The position numbers and the translations under genes were made by a program. A stretch of 64,000 bases of DNA from Planctomycetota bacterium. Lineage in GTDB: Bacteria; Planctomycetota; Planctomycetia; Gemmatales; Gemmataceae. Below, one piece after another: positions 33,698-42,302 of this stretch. The notes below the pieces were generated by a model. It was not told where the DNA came from. It searched no databases and saw only the letters and a list, made by a program, of their open reading frames with translations. Position 1 is the first letter of the stretch. Each line of letters starts with the position of its first letter. The stretch lies in contig JACPPF010000044.1 of NCBI GenBank assembly GCA_016191165.1, positions 1 to 64,000 on the forward strand, in the 5' to 3' direction.

Positions 33698-35407
33698 ATG
33701 ATCGAGCGTTTTCACAATCGCGGCGGGCATTACGCCTTGTTGCTGGCCATGGCCGGCCTTGTGTTCTTCGTCAACCTCGGCGCCGCAACGCTCTGGGACA
33801 TGGACGAAGGCAAGAACACCACGTGCGCCTACGAGATGCTGATGTCGGGCAACTGGATCGTGCCGACCTTCAACGGCAACTTGCGTGTCGACAAACCCGT
33901 CCTTCTCTACTGGCTACAGATTTTTTCTTATTTGACGTTCGGCGTCAACGAGTTCGCGGGCCGCTTTCCGTCGGCGGTCGCGGCTTTGTGCACCGTGCTT
34001 TTGGCCTACGAGCTGGCGCGGTCGATGTTTTCGCGTACCACGGGCCTGCTGGCCGGGGTGATTGCCGCGACGTCGCCGATGCTGTGCGGGGCGGCGCGAT
34101 TTGCCAATCCGGACGCCCTGTTGAATTGCTTCACCGTCCTGACATTCACGCTTTTCTGGCTGGGTTTGGCGCGCCGGTCCGCCGGCTGGTTCGCCTTGCT
34201 GGGCATTTCGATGGGCCTGGCCATGCTCGCCAAGGGCCCGGTCGGCATCGTCCTGCCGATGGCCGTGATCGCGCTGTTTCTCATCTGGGAGCGCCGTTGG
34301 GCCGTCCTTTTCGACTGGCGCTGGTGCATCACCTATGGCGTCTTCATTCTCACGGGTTTGCCCTGGTACATCCTGGTGGCCGTCGAGACCAAGGGCGAAT
34401 TCTTGCGTGGCTTTTTCTTGAAGCACAACCTCGAGCGTGGCATGTCAGCCCTGGAAAACCATCATGGGTTTCCAGGCTACTACGTCGTGGTGCTGTTCGT
34501 GGGCATGTTGCCCTGGTCGGTTTTTCAGTTGGCGGCATGGTGGTTCGGATTCTGGTCGGCGATTCGCTCGCCCTGGGAGCGCGCGCGCGGGCTGTGGGCA
34601 AGCGTCGCGGATCAGAATCCGCAAGGCGATGCGGCTGACGCTCCGGCAGCGTATCGATTGCTGGCGTGCTGGATCGCCGTGTACCTGATTTTCTTCAGCG
34701 TGGCAGCCACCAAGTTGCCGAACTACGCCTTGCCCGCGGTGATCCCCTGTTGTGTCCTCATGGGACGTTTCTTGCAGCGCTGGCGAGCGGGGTCACTGCC
34801 TATTCCTGCCTGGTACACGTATGCGTGTGCAGCCTGCTTTCTTTTGATCGGCGTCGGATTGACGGTCGGCTTGCTTGTGGCGGATGGTGTCTGGGAATGG
34901 CCGATGCTGCGGGGCCGACATTTTCCTGGCCTGGCAGCCTGGGCGTTTCTCGGCGCGGTACCGGTGTTGGCCGGGCTGGCGTGCTGGCACTTCGGGCGCA
35001 TGCGCCAGCCGACGCGCCTGGTCACGACCGTCGCCGCGGCCGCTCTGGTGTTGCTGGCGCCCGTGGTGGGATTTGGCAGCGGCGTGTTCAACCAGCGCAA
35101 GGCCCCGCAACCGCTCGTCGAGGAAACCGGCTCGCTCCGCCTTGACGCCGATATCCGCGTCGGCTGCTGGCAGATGGAGCATTTGCCCAGCCTCAATTTC
35201 TATCTCAAACGAAGCGTCGAACACCTGCACGACGAACCGGCGCTGGCCAGTCTGCTGCAATCCCGTCTGCCGGTCTACGTGTTTATTCCTATGCGAGACT
35301 GGCAAAACCTCGAAACCTCACGCCGTAGGTACGGCCGCATCATCGGCAGGCACTACGATATGTTCCATCACACCGAGATCGTCGTCGTGACCAATCAGAT
35401 GCCCTGA
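33698..35407 (+). CDS. GT39/ArnT-like membrane glycosyltransferase
   Basis: A 569-residue polytopic enzyme of the dolichyl-phosphate-mannose/ArnT superfamily, which transfers a sugar from a polyprenyl-phosphate donor outside the inner membrane to lipid A or a protein. The first periplasmic loop has L-W-D-M-D-E-G-K-N, the D-E catalytic/metal motif, then N-G-N-L-R-V-D-K-P-V-L-L-Y-W. About 11-12 hydrophobic segments follow and the C-terminus is a soluble domain. GAGGGG precedes the ATG. Given the LPS genes elsewhere in the window, lipid A modification is possible; the acceptor is not determined. Confidence 0.85.
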   Translation: MIERFHNRGGHYALLLAMAGLVFFVNLGAATLWDMDEGKNTTCAYEMLMSGNWIVPTFNGNLRVDKPVLLYWLQIFSYLTFGVNEFAGRFPSAVAALCTVLLAYELARSMFSRTTGLLAGVIAATSPMLCGAARFANPDALLNCFTVLTFTLFWLGLARRSAGWFALLGISMGLAMLAKGPVGIVLPMAVIALFLIWERRWAVLFDWRWCITYGVFILTGLPWYILVAVETKGEFLRGFFLKHNLERGMSALENHHGFPGYYVVVLFVGMLPWSVFQLAAWWFGFWSAIRSPWERARGLWASVADQNPQGDAADAPAAYRLLACWIAVYLIFFSVAATKLPNYALPAVIPCCVLMGRFLQRWRAGSLPIPAWYTYACAACFLLIGVGLTVGLLVADGVWEWPMLRGRHFPGLAAWAFLGAVPVLAGLACWHFGRMRQPTRLVTTVAAAALVLLAPVVGFGSGVFNQRKAPQPLVEETGSLRLDADIRVGCWQMEHLPSLNFYLKRSVEHLHDEPALASLLQSRLPVYVFIPMRDWQNLETSRRRYGRIIGRHYDMFHHTEIVVVTNQMP

Positions 35408-35535
35408 AAGCCCGGGCGACGGCGGTCGGGGGGGCCCTGCGGATTTTTTTCGCTCCATTTGCCCCTTTTCGGGTCGGCCTCCATTTGCTAAGAAAGCACT
35501 TCCTGAAAATATGCCCATCGACCGAGGTGATTGAC

Positions 35536-35772
35536 ATGGGAATGCGCCGCATTCGCCGGATGCAACGGCAATTGGACATGAAGACGTCTCGCCGCAAAAA
35601 CGGCGTGGTCAAAAAGAAGGAGATCGCGCGCCGCCAAGTCCGCATGACGGCCCTTCTCAAGGCAGGCAAGGTTCCGTACATCCCTTCCGTGATGAGCTGG
35701 CTGAGCCAACAACTCGGCAAGAAAAGCACCCGCATCACTCAGGCCGATGTGGACGCCCTGCTGGGGAGCTAA
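35536..35772 (+). CDS. small basic protein of planctomycete type
   Basis: 78 residues, highly basic (M-G-M-R-R-I-R-R-M-Q-R-Q...K-T-S-R-R-K-N-G-V-V-K-K-K), with a second half predicted helical (V-P-Y-I-P-S-V-M-S-W-L-S, then I-T-Q-A-D-V-D-A-L-L). GAGGTGA lies 7 nt before ATG 35536. The charge pattern suggests nucleic-acid or ribosome binding, but I know no characterised family. It stands alone between the GT39 gene and a convergent Cys-rich gene. Confidence 0.7.
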   Translation: MGMRRIRRMQRQLDMKTSRRKNGVVKKKEIARRQVRMTALLKAGKVPYIPSVMSWLSQQLGKKSTRITQADVDALLGS

Positions 35773-35790
35773 TCCGCCTGGCCTCGTCAG

Positions 35791-36147
35791 CTATTTGGCC
35801 GCAGCAGGCACTGTCGGCCTGTGGATTTCGCAAAAGCACGTCCAGCGCGGGAAAAGCGGAATGATCCACAACAAACGATGCCAGGCCCAGGTCTCGCACA
35901 CGGCCGGTTTTCGGCATTGGGAACACATCTTGGCCGTGCCATCCGGATAGAAGACGCAATCTCGCTCGCATTTCGCCTGGTGGTCCGCGATCTGGTTTGC
36001 CGTCACGCTCCGGCGTCGCAGCTCGGTCTCGATCATGTCAATCGCTTCAGCCTCCAGGCCGGCGCGAAAGGCGGTAATGCGGTCCAACAGGTCGTCAGTA
36101 TTTGCCTGACGAATGTTCAGCAACATTTTCTGTTCGGTGGTTTCCAT
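35791..36147 (-). CDS. Cys-rich small protein of unknown function
   Basis: 118 residues. The N-terminal half is helical and acidic (M-L-L-N-I-R-Q-A-N-T-D-D-L-L-D-R-I). The C-terminal half has a cysteine series C-E-R-D-C...C-S-Q-C-R-K-P-A-V-C and C-F-C-E-I-H that could bind a metal, interrupted by a hydrophobic W-H-R-L-L-W-I-I-P-L-F stretch. Cysteine spacing and overall composition argue for a real gene. Family not recognised. Confidence 0.65.
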   Translation of the reverse strand: METTEQKMLLNIRQANTDDLLDRITAFRAGLEAEAIDMIETELRRRSVTANQIADHQAKCERDCVFYPDGTAKMCSQCRKPAVCETWAWHRLLWIIPLFPRWTCFCEIHRPTVPAAAK

Positions 36148-36261
36148 GGCATTCCGATTTTCATCAACCAGTTCGGGAACTATCCGCGGCCGACTCGCGT
36201 CTCACCGTCACCGACTTGTGGCACGGCGGGTCAGGGTGCGCTTTTTTCGTCGCGAATCCAT

Positions 36262-36291
36262 TTGACACGGCAGCCGCAAGCATTCTATGAT
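36262..36291 (+). promoter_or_regulatory. sigma-70-type promoter for the DUF1549/DUF1553 gene
   Basis: TTGACA (36262-36267), an 18-nt spacer and TATGAT (36286-36291), giving a leader of about 70 nt before ATG 36367. Confidence 0.75.
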
Positions 36292-36366
36292 GACAGCAAC
36301 ACCATTGCCAAGAACCGCCTCGACGAGGCGAGCCGGGGTTTTGATTTTCCCAAGGGAGTGCATGAG

Positions 36367-38232
36367 ATGACAGCCAATCGAATCAGCCGTCCCTGGTTGT
36401 TGTGCGTGTTGGGGGGCTTCGTGCTGGCGGGTTTTATTTTCATGACCACGCAGCCGGGAACCGCCCAGACCAAGAAGAAAGGCAAGACCGACAAGTCGGC
36501 CAAAAAGAAAGACCAAAAAGGCGATCCCCCCCCGGCCGAATTCCCGAAACGTTCCGATTCCATTGACCTCGGCGCGGGCGGCGCCGAGTATATCCATTTG
36601 ATCGACGAACACCTTTCCAAGGGCTGGAAGGATAACTCCACCTACCCGTCGGAACGCTGCACCGACTACGAATTCCTTCGCCGGGCCTCGCTCGACATTA
36701 TCGGTCGAATCCCGACGATCAAGGAGATTGCCCAGTTCATGAAACAGCCGACGGAGAAACGCCGGTCCTGGCTCATCAACGCGATGCTGGACGGGAAGGA
36801 ATACGGCTCCGGCGCCCAATATGCGCAGAATTTCGCCAACCTCTGGACCGTTCACCTGCTGACCCGCACGGGCTCGAAGAAGCATCATCAGGCCCAGATG
36901 AACGATTGGCTTTACAACCAGCTCAAGGGCGAAGGGGAACAGGCCAATCCCGACTGGTCCAAGACCGTCACGGAGCTCATCGCCGGCGCCGGCGAAACCA
37001 ATCGCAATGGCGCGGTCAACTATCTCCTGCACAATCTCGGCGAGGAAATCAAAGGCGACCGCACCAAAGACGGACATTGGGACATGGTGCCGGCCACCTC
37101 GCGAACCACTCGGCTATTCCTCGGCATACGCACCCAGTGCGTCCAGTGCCATGATCATCCGTTCGAGGGCGAATGGGGGCAGCACCACTTCTGGGGCATC
37201 AACGCTTTTCTGCGCCAGGTTGATTCCAACGGTCGCCCCAATCCCGAAGGCGGGAAGAAAAAGAAAGGCGTCATGGGCAACCAGGAATTTGAACTCAAGG
37301 ATGTGAAGAGCTTCAACTCCAGCGGTCTGATCGGCTATGAACGCCGCAACACGGTTTTCCTTTTCACCGATGCATCCTTCCTCAACGGCAAAAAGATTCC
37401 CAAGCGTTATGCGGGCACGCGCCGCGATGCGCTTGCCAAATTCGTCATCGCCAGTCCCTGGTTCTCCAAGGCCTTCGTCAATCGCACCTGGGGTCATTTC
37501 TTCGGCAAGAGTTTCACCAAGGACGCCGTGGACGATTTCGGCGACCACAACCCGGTCTCGCACCCGGAACTCCTCGATAAACTGTCCGAAGACTGGGCCA
37601 AGAAGTACAGCCACAACCCCAAAGTGCTGATCCGCTGGATTTGCAACAGCCAGGCGTACGGTCTGTCGAGCCGGGCCAACAAATGGAATGACAAGGTCGA
37701 GGATGAAACGTTGTTCGCCCGCATGCTTTTGAAACCGATGACGCCCGAACAGATGTTCGAATCGATGATGACCGCCACCGACGCCAAGCTGGGCCAGGAC
37801 AAGGGAACGCGTCTGGCAGCGAAGGAGAAATGGTTTGATAAACTGATCGTCAACTTCGGAAATGATGAGGGGGAGGAAGGATCGTTCTCTGGAACGGTCA
37901 TTCAGGCACTCCTTTTGATGAACGGAGACGACATCAACAAGGCGATCAGCGATCCCAAGGATGGAGCGGTTGCCGCCATCGTCCGCAAACGCGGTGCGTC
38001 GTTCGCCGCGGCGCGCTTTGCCATTCACGACCTGTACATGCATACGCTAAATCGCCCGCCCACCGACAAGGAGTTGCTCGACATGGTCAGCGCCAAGACG
38101 AGGATGTGGGCCTTCCGCAAGAACATGAGTCCGTTCACGCCCATTCCCAACACACCGCAGTTCTGGACCAACTACTATCAGGACGTGATGTGGGCCTTGC
38201 TTAACTGCAACGAGTTTATTCTGAACCACTGA
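36367..38232 (+). CDS. DUF1549/DUF1553 domain protein
   Basis: A 621-residue planctomycete surface-type protein. An N-terminal hydrophobic anchor/signal (P-W-L-L-C-V-L-G-G-F-V-L-A-G-F-I-F) is followed by a Lys-rich linker. The DUF1549 part has C-T-D-Y-E-F-L-R-R-A-S-L-D-I-I-G-R-I-P-T and T-Q-C-V-Q-C-H-D-H-P-F-E, a heme-c-like C-x-x-C-H. The DUF1553 part begins R-R-D-A-L-A-K-F-V-I-A-S-P-W-F-S-K-A-F-V-N-R-T-W and ends L-L-N-C-N-E-F-I-L-N-H. Unlike many relatives it lacks a separate N-terminal cytochrome-c or concanavalin domain and has no adjacent DUF1501 partner. AAGGGAG precedes the ATG. Confidence 0.87.
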   Translation: MTANRISRPWLLCVLGGFVLAGFIFMTTQPGTAQTKKKGKTDKSAKKKDQKGDPPPAEFPKRSDSIDLGAGGAEYIHLIDEHLSKGWKDNSTYPSERCTDYEFLRRASLDIIGRIPTIKEIAQFMKQPTEKRRSWLINAMLDGKEYGSGAQYAQNFANLWTVHLLTRTGSKKHHQAQMNDWLYNQLKGEGEQANPDWSKTVTELIAGAGETNRNGAVNYLLHNLGEEIKGDRTKDGHWDMVPATSRTTRLFLGIRTQCVQCHDHPFEGEWGQHHFWGINAFLRQVDSNGRPNPEGGKKKKGVMGNQEFELKDVKSFNSSGLIGYERRNTVFLFTDASFLNGKKIPKRYAGTRRDALAKFVIASPWFSKAFVNRTWGHFFGKSFTKDAVDDFGDHNPVSHPELLDKLSEDWAKKYSHNPKVLIRWICNSQAYGLSSRANKWNDKVEDETLFARMLLKPMTPEQMFESMMTATDAKLGQDKGTRLAAKEKWFDKLIVNFGNDEGEEGSFSGTVIQALLLMNGDDINKAISDPKDGAVAAIVRKRGASFAAARFAIHDLYMHTLNRPPTDKELLDMVSAKTRMWAFRKNMSPFTPIPNTPQFWTNYYQDVMWALLNCNEFILNH

Positions 38233-38270
38233 GATATTCCCCAGGCGTTGGCAAATGGCCCATTCGTTCA

Positions 38271-38340
38271 GCCGCGACCCGATAGGGAGCGCGGGCGCGC
38301 CCGTGCGTTATCCTGCTCGCGCTCCCCTTCGGGTCGCGCG
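38271..38340. repeat. 26-bp inverted repeat, GCCGCGACCCG...GGGAGCGCGG family
   Basis: Arms 38271-38296 and 38315-38340 pair at 21 of 26 positions. It is the same family as 57137-57216, with the same arm order. It lies 38 nt past the stop of the DUF1549 gene, at the start of a 594-nt gene-free stretch rich in hairpins. Confidence 0.85.
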
Positions 38341-38357
38341 TAGTCGTAAAGTTTGCC

Positions 38358-38419
38358 GTAGGTCAGGCTTTCAAGCCTGACATTTCGTGGCTGTAGTCAG
38401 GCAAGAATGCCTGACCTAC
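38358..38419. repeat. three-stem inverted repeat, GTAGGTCAGGC family
   Basis: An outer 11-bp stem (38358-38368 with 38409-38419, GTAGGTCAGGC) encloses competing inner hairpins: TCAGGCTT/AAGCCTGA (38363-38380) and TCAGGCA/TGCCTGA (38397-38414). It is the same word family as 2887-2930 but with a split centre. Confidence 0.85.
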
Positions 38420-38473
38420 TTCAGACTGTACCACTACCGGGTGGCGGCTAGACGTGTCACACCCTCCCGCGAG

Positions 38474-38482
38474 TGGTATAAT
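38474..38482 (+). promoter_or_regulatory. extended -10 box TGGTATAAT
   Basis: The TGn-TATAAT arrangement is a consensus extended -10. Transcription from here would pass through the inverted repeat at 38530 and further hairpins before reaching the GNAT gene, giving a structured leader of about 340 nt. Confidence 0.45.
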
Positions 38483-38529
38483 CTTCGCGCAGCCTCGCGT
38501 AAATCAACGCTCGATTTGAGAATCGATAC

Positions 38530-38585
38530 GAACCGCGAGCGTCAGGGAGCGGTCTGGACAAGACGCTCCCTGACGGTCGCAGTTC
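38530..38585. repeat. 22-bp inverted repeat, GCGACCGTCAGGGAGCG family
   Basis: Arms 38530-38551 and 38564-38585 pair at 20 of 22 positions; the inner 12 bp (CGTCAGGGAGCG) are perfect. The word differs by one base from the element at 23008-23068 and resembles the in-gene insert at 8201-8232. Confidence 0.88.
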
Positions 38586-38721
38586 GCGAGCGGTAATTGA
38601 CGTGCAGCGCCCAAGCGGCTTCCACGGCCGCTTGCTCCGTGCGTTGCTCCTTCGTCCCAACCATCGCTTCTAGCAAACCCACACAGGCTCGGCGCCGGGC
38701 AACCGGAGCCGAGACTTCGCC

Positions 38722-38742
38722 TAACGCCGTATGCCGGCGTTA
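38722..38742. repeat. 8-bp hairpin TAACGCCG/CGGCGTTA
   Basis: A perfect short stem with a 5-nt loop just upstream of the GNAT promoter. Further small hairpins (AAGCGGC/GCCGCTT near 38608-38628 and CTCGGC/GCCGAG near 38689-38713) fill the same gap. No gene is seen in 38233-38826. Confidence 0.55.
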
Positions 38743-38772
38743 AGCAATCTGTGCGGTAACGCACCAACCGTC

Positions 38773-38778
38773 TATAAT
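38773..38778 (+). promoter_or_regulatory. consensus TATAAT -10 box for the GNAT gene
   Basis: TATAAT 48 nt before the GTG start. No strong -35 at the usual distance. It rules out the longer upstream open frame as coding. Confidence 0.5.
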
Positions 38779-38826
38779 GACGAAAATTTTCACGCGGCGG
38801 CGACGAGCCGCGCCGAGGGAGGCATC

Positions 38827-39771
38827 GTGGTCGAGTACCGCACGTTTCGCAACACCGATACGCCTCATCTGGTTGCGGTCTGGAATGAGACGTTCACGCA
38901 GCGCGGCGCCGCCCGGCTTGCCAACAACACGACCTTCGAACGCTACGTGCTCTGCAAGCCGATCTTTGATCCCAAGGGGTTATTCGTCGCTGTCCAGGAC
39001 GGCGAGGTCGCCGGCTGGGCCCACGCGGCCATGTCGCTCAACCCCTTCAATTCGCAATCCGTCGGCGTGACGTGCCTGATCGGCGTCCGGCCAGCGCTGC
39101 GCGGCCAGGGTATCGGCGGCGAGTTGCTGAATCGGTGCGAGGGATACCTGCGCGAAAAGGGGGCCGGGATCCTGCAGACCGGCGGGCATTGGCCCAATAA
39201 CCCGTTCTACATGGGGCTTTATGGCGGCTGTGAGTCGCCAGGGATTCTGCAAAGCGACGGGCTGGCCGAACCCTTTCTCGTCAAGCGCGGGTACCGGGTC
39301 GAGCAAAAAATTACCGTCCTTCACCGCAAGCTCGATCAGCCCATGAAAATGTTCGACCCGCGTTTCGTGCCGATGCGTTCGCGCTACGACTTACAGTTCG
39401 GCTCGCCACGCCGACTCCTGAGCAGCTGGCATGAACTGGTGCATGGCAATGTCGATCCGCTGCAGTTCGTACTCCTCGACAAACAAACGCGCACCTGGGT
39501 CGCGCATACGCTCGTCTGGGAAATGGATGCCTTCTCGCACACCTGGCAACGGCCGACCGTTGGCATCTTCGACTTCGAGGTCAACACGCCGGCGCGCGGA
39601 ACGGGCGTGGGCCGCTATTTCCTGTCGCTCATTATGAAATACATCCAGGAACAATTCTTCACTCTGGTGGAGATCCAACTGGAAGAAACGAATGTCGCCG
39701 GGCTCGATTTTTTGAAGAGCCTGGATTTTGAAAATGTGGATACGGGACAGGTTTTCGTGCGCAACGTTTAG
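38827..39771 (+). CDS. double-GNAT N-acetyltransferase
   Basis: 314 residues with two GNAT folds in tandem. The first (about 1-160) has the acetyl-CoA loop V-R-P-A-L-R-G-Q-G-I-G-G-E-L-L. The second (about 185-314) has N-T-P-A-R-G-T-G-V-G-R-Y-F-L and ends L-K-S-L-D-F-E-N-V-D-T-G. I start at GTG 38827 (V-E-Y-R-T-F-R) because GGGAGG lies 4-9 nt upstream and a -10 box lies inside the longer frame. It probably acetylates a small amine or protein; substrate unknown. The oxidoreductase follows after an inverted repeat. Confidence 0.82.
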   Translation: MVEYRTFRNTDTPHLVAVWNETFTQRGAARLANNTTFERYVLCKPIFDPKGLFVAVQDGEVAGWAHAAMSLNPFNSQSVGVTCLIGVRPALRGQGIGGELLNRCEGYLREKGAGILQTGGHWPNNPFYMGLYGGCESPGILQSDGLAEPFLVKRGYRVEQKITVLHRKLDQPMKMFDPRFVPMRSRYDLQFGSPRRLLSSWHELVHGNVDPLQFVLLDKQTRTWVAHTLVWEMDAFSHTWQRPTVGIFDFEVNTPARGTGVGRYFLSLIMKYIQEQFFTLVEIQLEETNVAGLDFLKSLDFENVDTGQVFVRNV

Positions 39772-39826
39772 CCGCTTGCGGCCTGGCGTTCGCGCGGCGT
39801 CTTGTGAACGCCAGGCCGCAAGTGGC
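39771..39826. repeat. 21-bp inverted repeat starting at the GNAT stop codon
   Basis: Arms 39771-39791 (GCCGCTTGCGGCCTGGCGTT plus C) and 39806-39826 pair at 20 of 21 positions. The last base of the TAG stop is the first base of the left arm. The element ends 20 nt before the next ATG, filling the intergenic gap almost exactly. The word is shared with 10189-10244. Confidence 0.9.
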
Positions 39827-39845
39827 CAAACCATTGAGGACTCGC

Positions 39846-41435
39846 ATGGCAGCAAAATACGACGCAATCATTATCGGCGGCGGACATAACGGCCTCGTCA
39901 CGGCGTGCTATCTTGCGCGCGCCAAGTGGAAGGTCCTTGTCCTCGAACGCCGTTATCTCGTCGGCGGCGCCTGCGTGACGGAAGAAAATATCTTTCCAGG
40001 CTACAAGGTTTCGACCTGCGCCTATGTCAATAGCCTCTTCAATCCGCAGATCATCAAGGACCTGAGAATGGCCGACTACGGCTTCGCCCTTCTAGAGCGC
40101 AATCCGTCGTCGTTCACGCCGTTCCTTGACGGCCGGCATTTGTTCATGGGGCCGGATGCGAAGATGAACCTGGAGCAGATCGCCAAGTTCTCGAAGAAGG
40201 ACGCGGAGAATTACCCCAAGTATGAAAAGATGCTCGAGCGCGTTGCCTCCGTCGTCGAGCCGACGCTGCATGTCACGCCGCCGAACATCATCAACCCGGG
40301 CATCACCGGGGCCTGGTCGCTGCTTCAACTTGGCAACTCGTTCCGCAAGCTCGGCACCGAGTTGAGCGAGGCGATCGAAGTGCTCACAGGCCCCGCACGC
40401 ACGATCCTCGATCGCTGGTTTGAATCGGAAGAACTCAAGGGCACGCTTGCCACCGACGCCATCATCGGCGCCTTCGCGGCGCCTTCCATGCCCGGCACCG
40501 CCTATGTGCTATTTCACCACGTCATGGGCGAGACCAACGGCAAGAAAGGCGTCTGGGCCTACGTGCGCGGCGGTATGGGCGGTATCTCCAACGCCCTCGC
40601 CGCGGCGGCCAAGGACATGGGCGTTGAGATCCGCTGCGATGCCGAGGTCGCCAAGATCAAGGTGCAAGGCGGCGCCGCCACCGGCGTCGTCCTGTCTTCG
40701 GGAGAAGAATTCGACGCCGCCAAGGTCGCCAGCGGCGTCGATCCACGCTGGACGTTTGAGCGGTTCCTCGAGCCCAAGGATCTGCCGGCCGATTTCCTCA
40801 CCGCGGTCCAGCGCATCGGCTACGAAAGCGCATCGATGAAGATCAACGTCGCACTTGCCGCTCCGCCCAACTTCACCGCGCTGCCCGGCGCAGGCATCGG
40901 ACCGCAGCATCACGGGACCATGCACTTTTGCCCCGATCAGGATTTCATCGAGCGCGGCTACGACGACGCCAAGTACGGCATGCCGTCCAGGGACCCGATC
41001 GTGGAGATGACCCTGCCCTCCGCGCTCGATCCGACCGTTGCACCGGAAGGAAAGTACCTGGCATCGATGTTCGTGCAATACGCGCCTTACAAGCTGAAAA
41101 CCGGCACCTGGGACGACGCCAACAAGAACGCCTTTGCCGACCGCTGTTTCGATATCGTCGAGCAATACGCCCCGGGCTTCAAGGCTTCCGTCATCGACCG
41201 CCAGATGGTGTCCCCGCTCGATCTCGAAAAGACCTTCGGGCTGACCGGCGGCAATATCTTTCAAGGCGCGATGAACCTCAACCAGCTCTTCCTGTTTCGG
41301 CCGGTAGTCGGCTACGCGAATTATCGTACCCCGATCAAGAACCTCTACCTGTGCGGCAGCGCCGCCCACCCCGGCGGCGGCGTCATGGGCATCGCCGGGT
41401 ACAACGCGGCGCGCGAGATGCTGAAGTGGTTGTGA
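39846..41435 (+). CDS. FAD-dependent oxidoreductase, phytoene desaturase/PYROXD2-like
   Basis: 529 residues of the CrtI/PYROXD2 superfamily. The dinucleotide-binding I-I-I-G-G-G-H-N-G-L-V-T-A is at residues 8-20, followed by L-E-R-R-Y-L-V-G-G-A. The C-terminal FAD motif is L-Y-L-C-G-S-A-A-H-P-G-G-G-V-M-G-I-A-G. GAGGA precedes ATG 39846. No carotenoid genes are nearby, so a carotenoid substrate is not supported; PYROXD2-type members have poorly defined functions. Confidence 0.85.
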   Translation: MAAKYDAIIIGGGHNGLVTACYLARAKWKVLVLERRYLVGGACVTEENIFPGYKVSTCAYVNSLFNPQIIKDLRMADYGFALLERNPSSFTPFLDGRHLFMGPDAKMNLEQIAKFSKKDAENYPKYEKMLERVASVVEPTLHVTPPNIINPGITGAWSLLQLGNSFRKLGTELSEAIEVLTGPARTILDRWFESEELKGTLATDAIIGAFAAPSMPGTAYVLFHHVMGETNGKKGVWAYVRGGMGGISNALAAAAKDMGVEIRCDAEVAKIKVQGGAATGVVLSSGEEFDAAKVASGVDPRWTFERFLEPKDLPADFLTAVQRIGYESASMKINVALAAPPNFTALPGAGIGPQHHGTMHFCPDQDFIERGYDDAKYGMPSRDPIVEMTLPSALDPTVAPEGKYLASMFVQYAPYKLKTGTWDDANKNAFADRCFDIVEQYAPGFKASVIDRQMVSPLDLEKTFGLTGGNIFQGAMNLNQLFLFRPVVGYANYRTPIKNLYLCGSAAHPGGGVMGIAGYNAAREMLKWL

Positions 41436-41441
41436 GCGGTT

Positions 41442-41846
41442 TTATTTCAGAAGGGCAACGAAACCGGCCTGCTCGAAATGACGATCGCCCGTCAAAGCGT
41501 TGGTGATGCCTTCCCGTGTCATCACGACAAACGAGATGCAGTCGGTTAGGGACCATTCCTTGTCGGGGCGTCGGACGTAAAGGTCCACGCCGTCCTGAAA
41601 CAGGGCATCATCACAGGGGATGACTTGGATGTTTGGATCAGCCTTGAGTTTCTCCAGCGTGCGGGCAAATTGATTCCGCCCGGTTTGGGTCCATGCCAGC
41701 GCATCGGCCAGTTCCGTCAATACCCAGCCGGTGGTCGTCATGCGGCCGACGTGCCGGTTGGTCAAATCAACGGCCTTTTGATGGCCCTGGTCGGTATTGT
41801 TTAGCAAGGCCAAGAAATAGAATGTATCGGCGAAAACGGCTCTCAT
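41442..41846 (-). CDS. PIN-domain ribonuclease toxin (VapC-like)
   Basis: 134 residues with the four acidic PIN residues in order: Asp7 (V-F-A-D-T-F), Glu45 (L-T-E-L-A-D), Asp102 (L-T-D-C-I-S-F) and Asp121 (L-T-G-D-R-H-F). It cleaves RNA in family members. It overlaps the upstream antitoxin by 4 nt (ATGA), the usual arrangement. Confidence 0.88.
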   Translation of the reverse strand: MRAVFADTFYFLALLNNTDQGHQKAVDLTNRHVGRMTTTGWVLTELADALAWTQTGRNQFARTLEKLKADPNIQVIPCDDALFQDGVDLYVRRPDKEWSLTDCISFVVMTREGITNALTGDRHFEQAGFVALLK

Positions 41847-42058
41847 TTCTTCGGATGCCCGTGAAGATAGTGATCGTGGTTCAACGCCATATCACTTGGC
41901 AAGTCATTTACCGTCCCGGCGAGTTCGAGAAGCCCGCGCAGCGTTGGCGCTCCCACGGGACGCTCGGGCAGGATCACGGTCACGCGCGTTCCGTCCGCAA
42001 CCTGGATCGCGCGATCAAGGACAATCGTGCCATTTTGAAAGGTTCCTTCAACGGTCAT
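41843..42058 (-). CDS. antitoxin of the PIN-domain pair
   Basis: 71 residues with a beta-rich N-terminus, G-T-F-Q-N-G-T-I-V-L-D-R-A, like the small AF2212/DUF104-type and AbrB-like antitoxins, and a C-terminus L-P-S-D-M-A-L-N-H-D-H-Y-L-H-G that probably wraps the toxin. Start ATG 42058 follows AAGGAA. It likely represses its own promoter in the 244-nt gap to the WD40 gene. Confidence 0.75.
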   Translation of the reverse strand: MTVEGTFQNGTIVLDRAIQVADGTRVTVILPERPVGAPTLRGLLELAGTVNDLPSDMALNHDHYLHGHPKK

Positions 42059-42302
42059 CGTGAGTTCCTTTGTTCGTCGGGGTTCCGTGAATGTTGTGAT
42101 CGCGTTGCGCCGCAAAACCCCTCGGCCGTTCGGCGTGCAAAGGAACCACCTCCCGCATTCTATCACGAAACCTCGCCAAACTCAAAACAACGTCTACCTC
42201 CGGTGTTTCTTTTCGGCCTCCTGGATAAAATGTTTGGCACGCCGCGAAGATGCAAGAAATTTAGAAACCGGAACAACCTCTCCGTCAACCGAAAGGGCCG
42301 TC

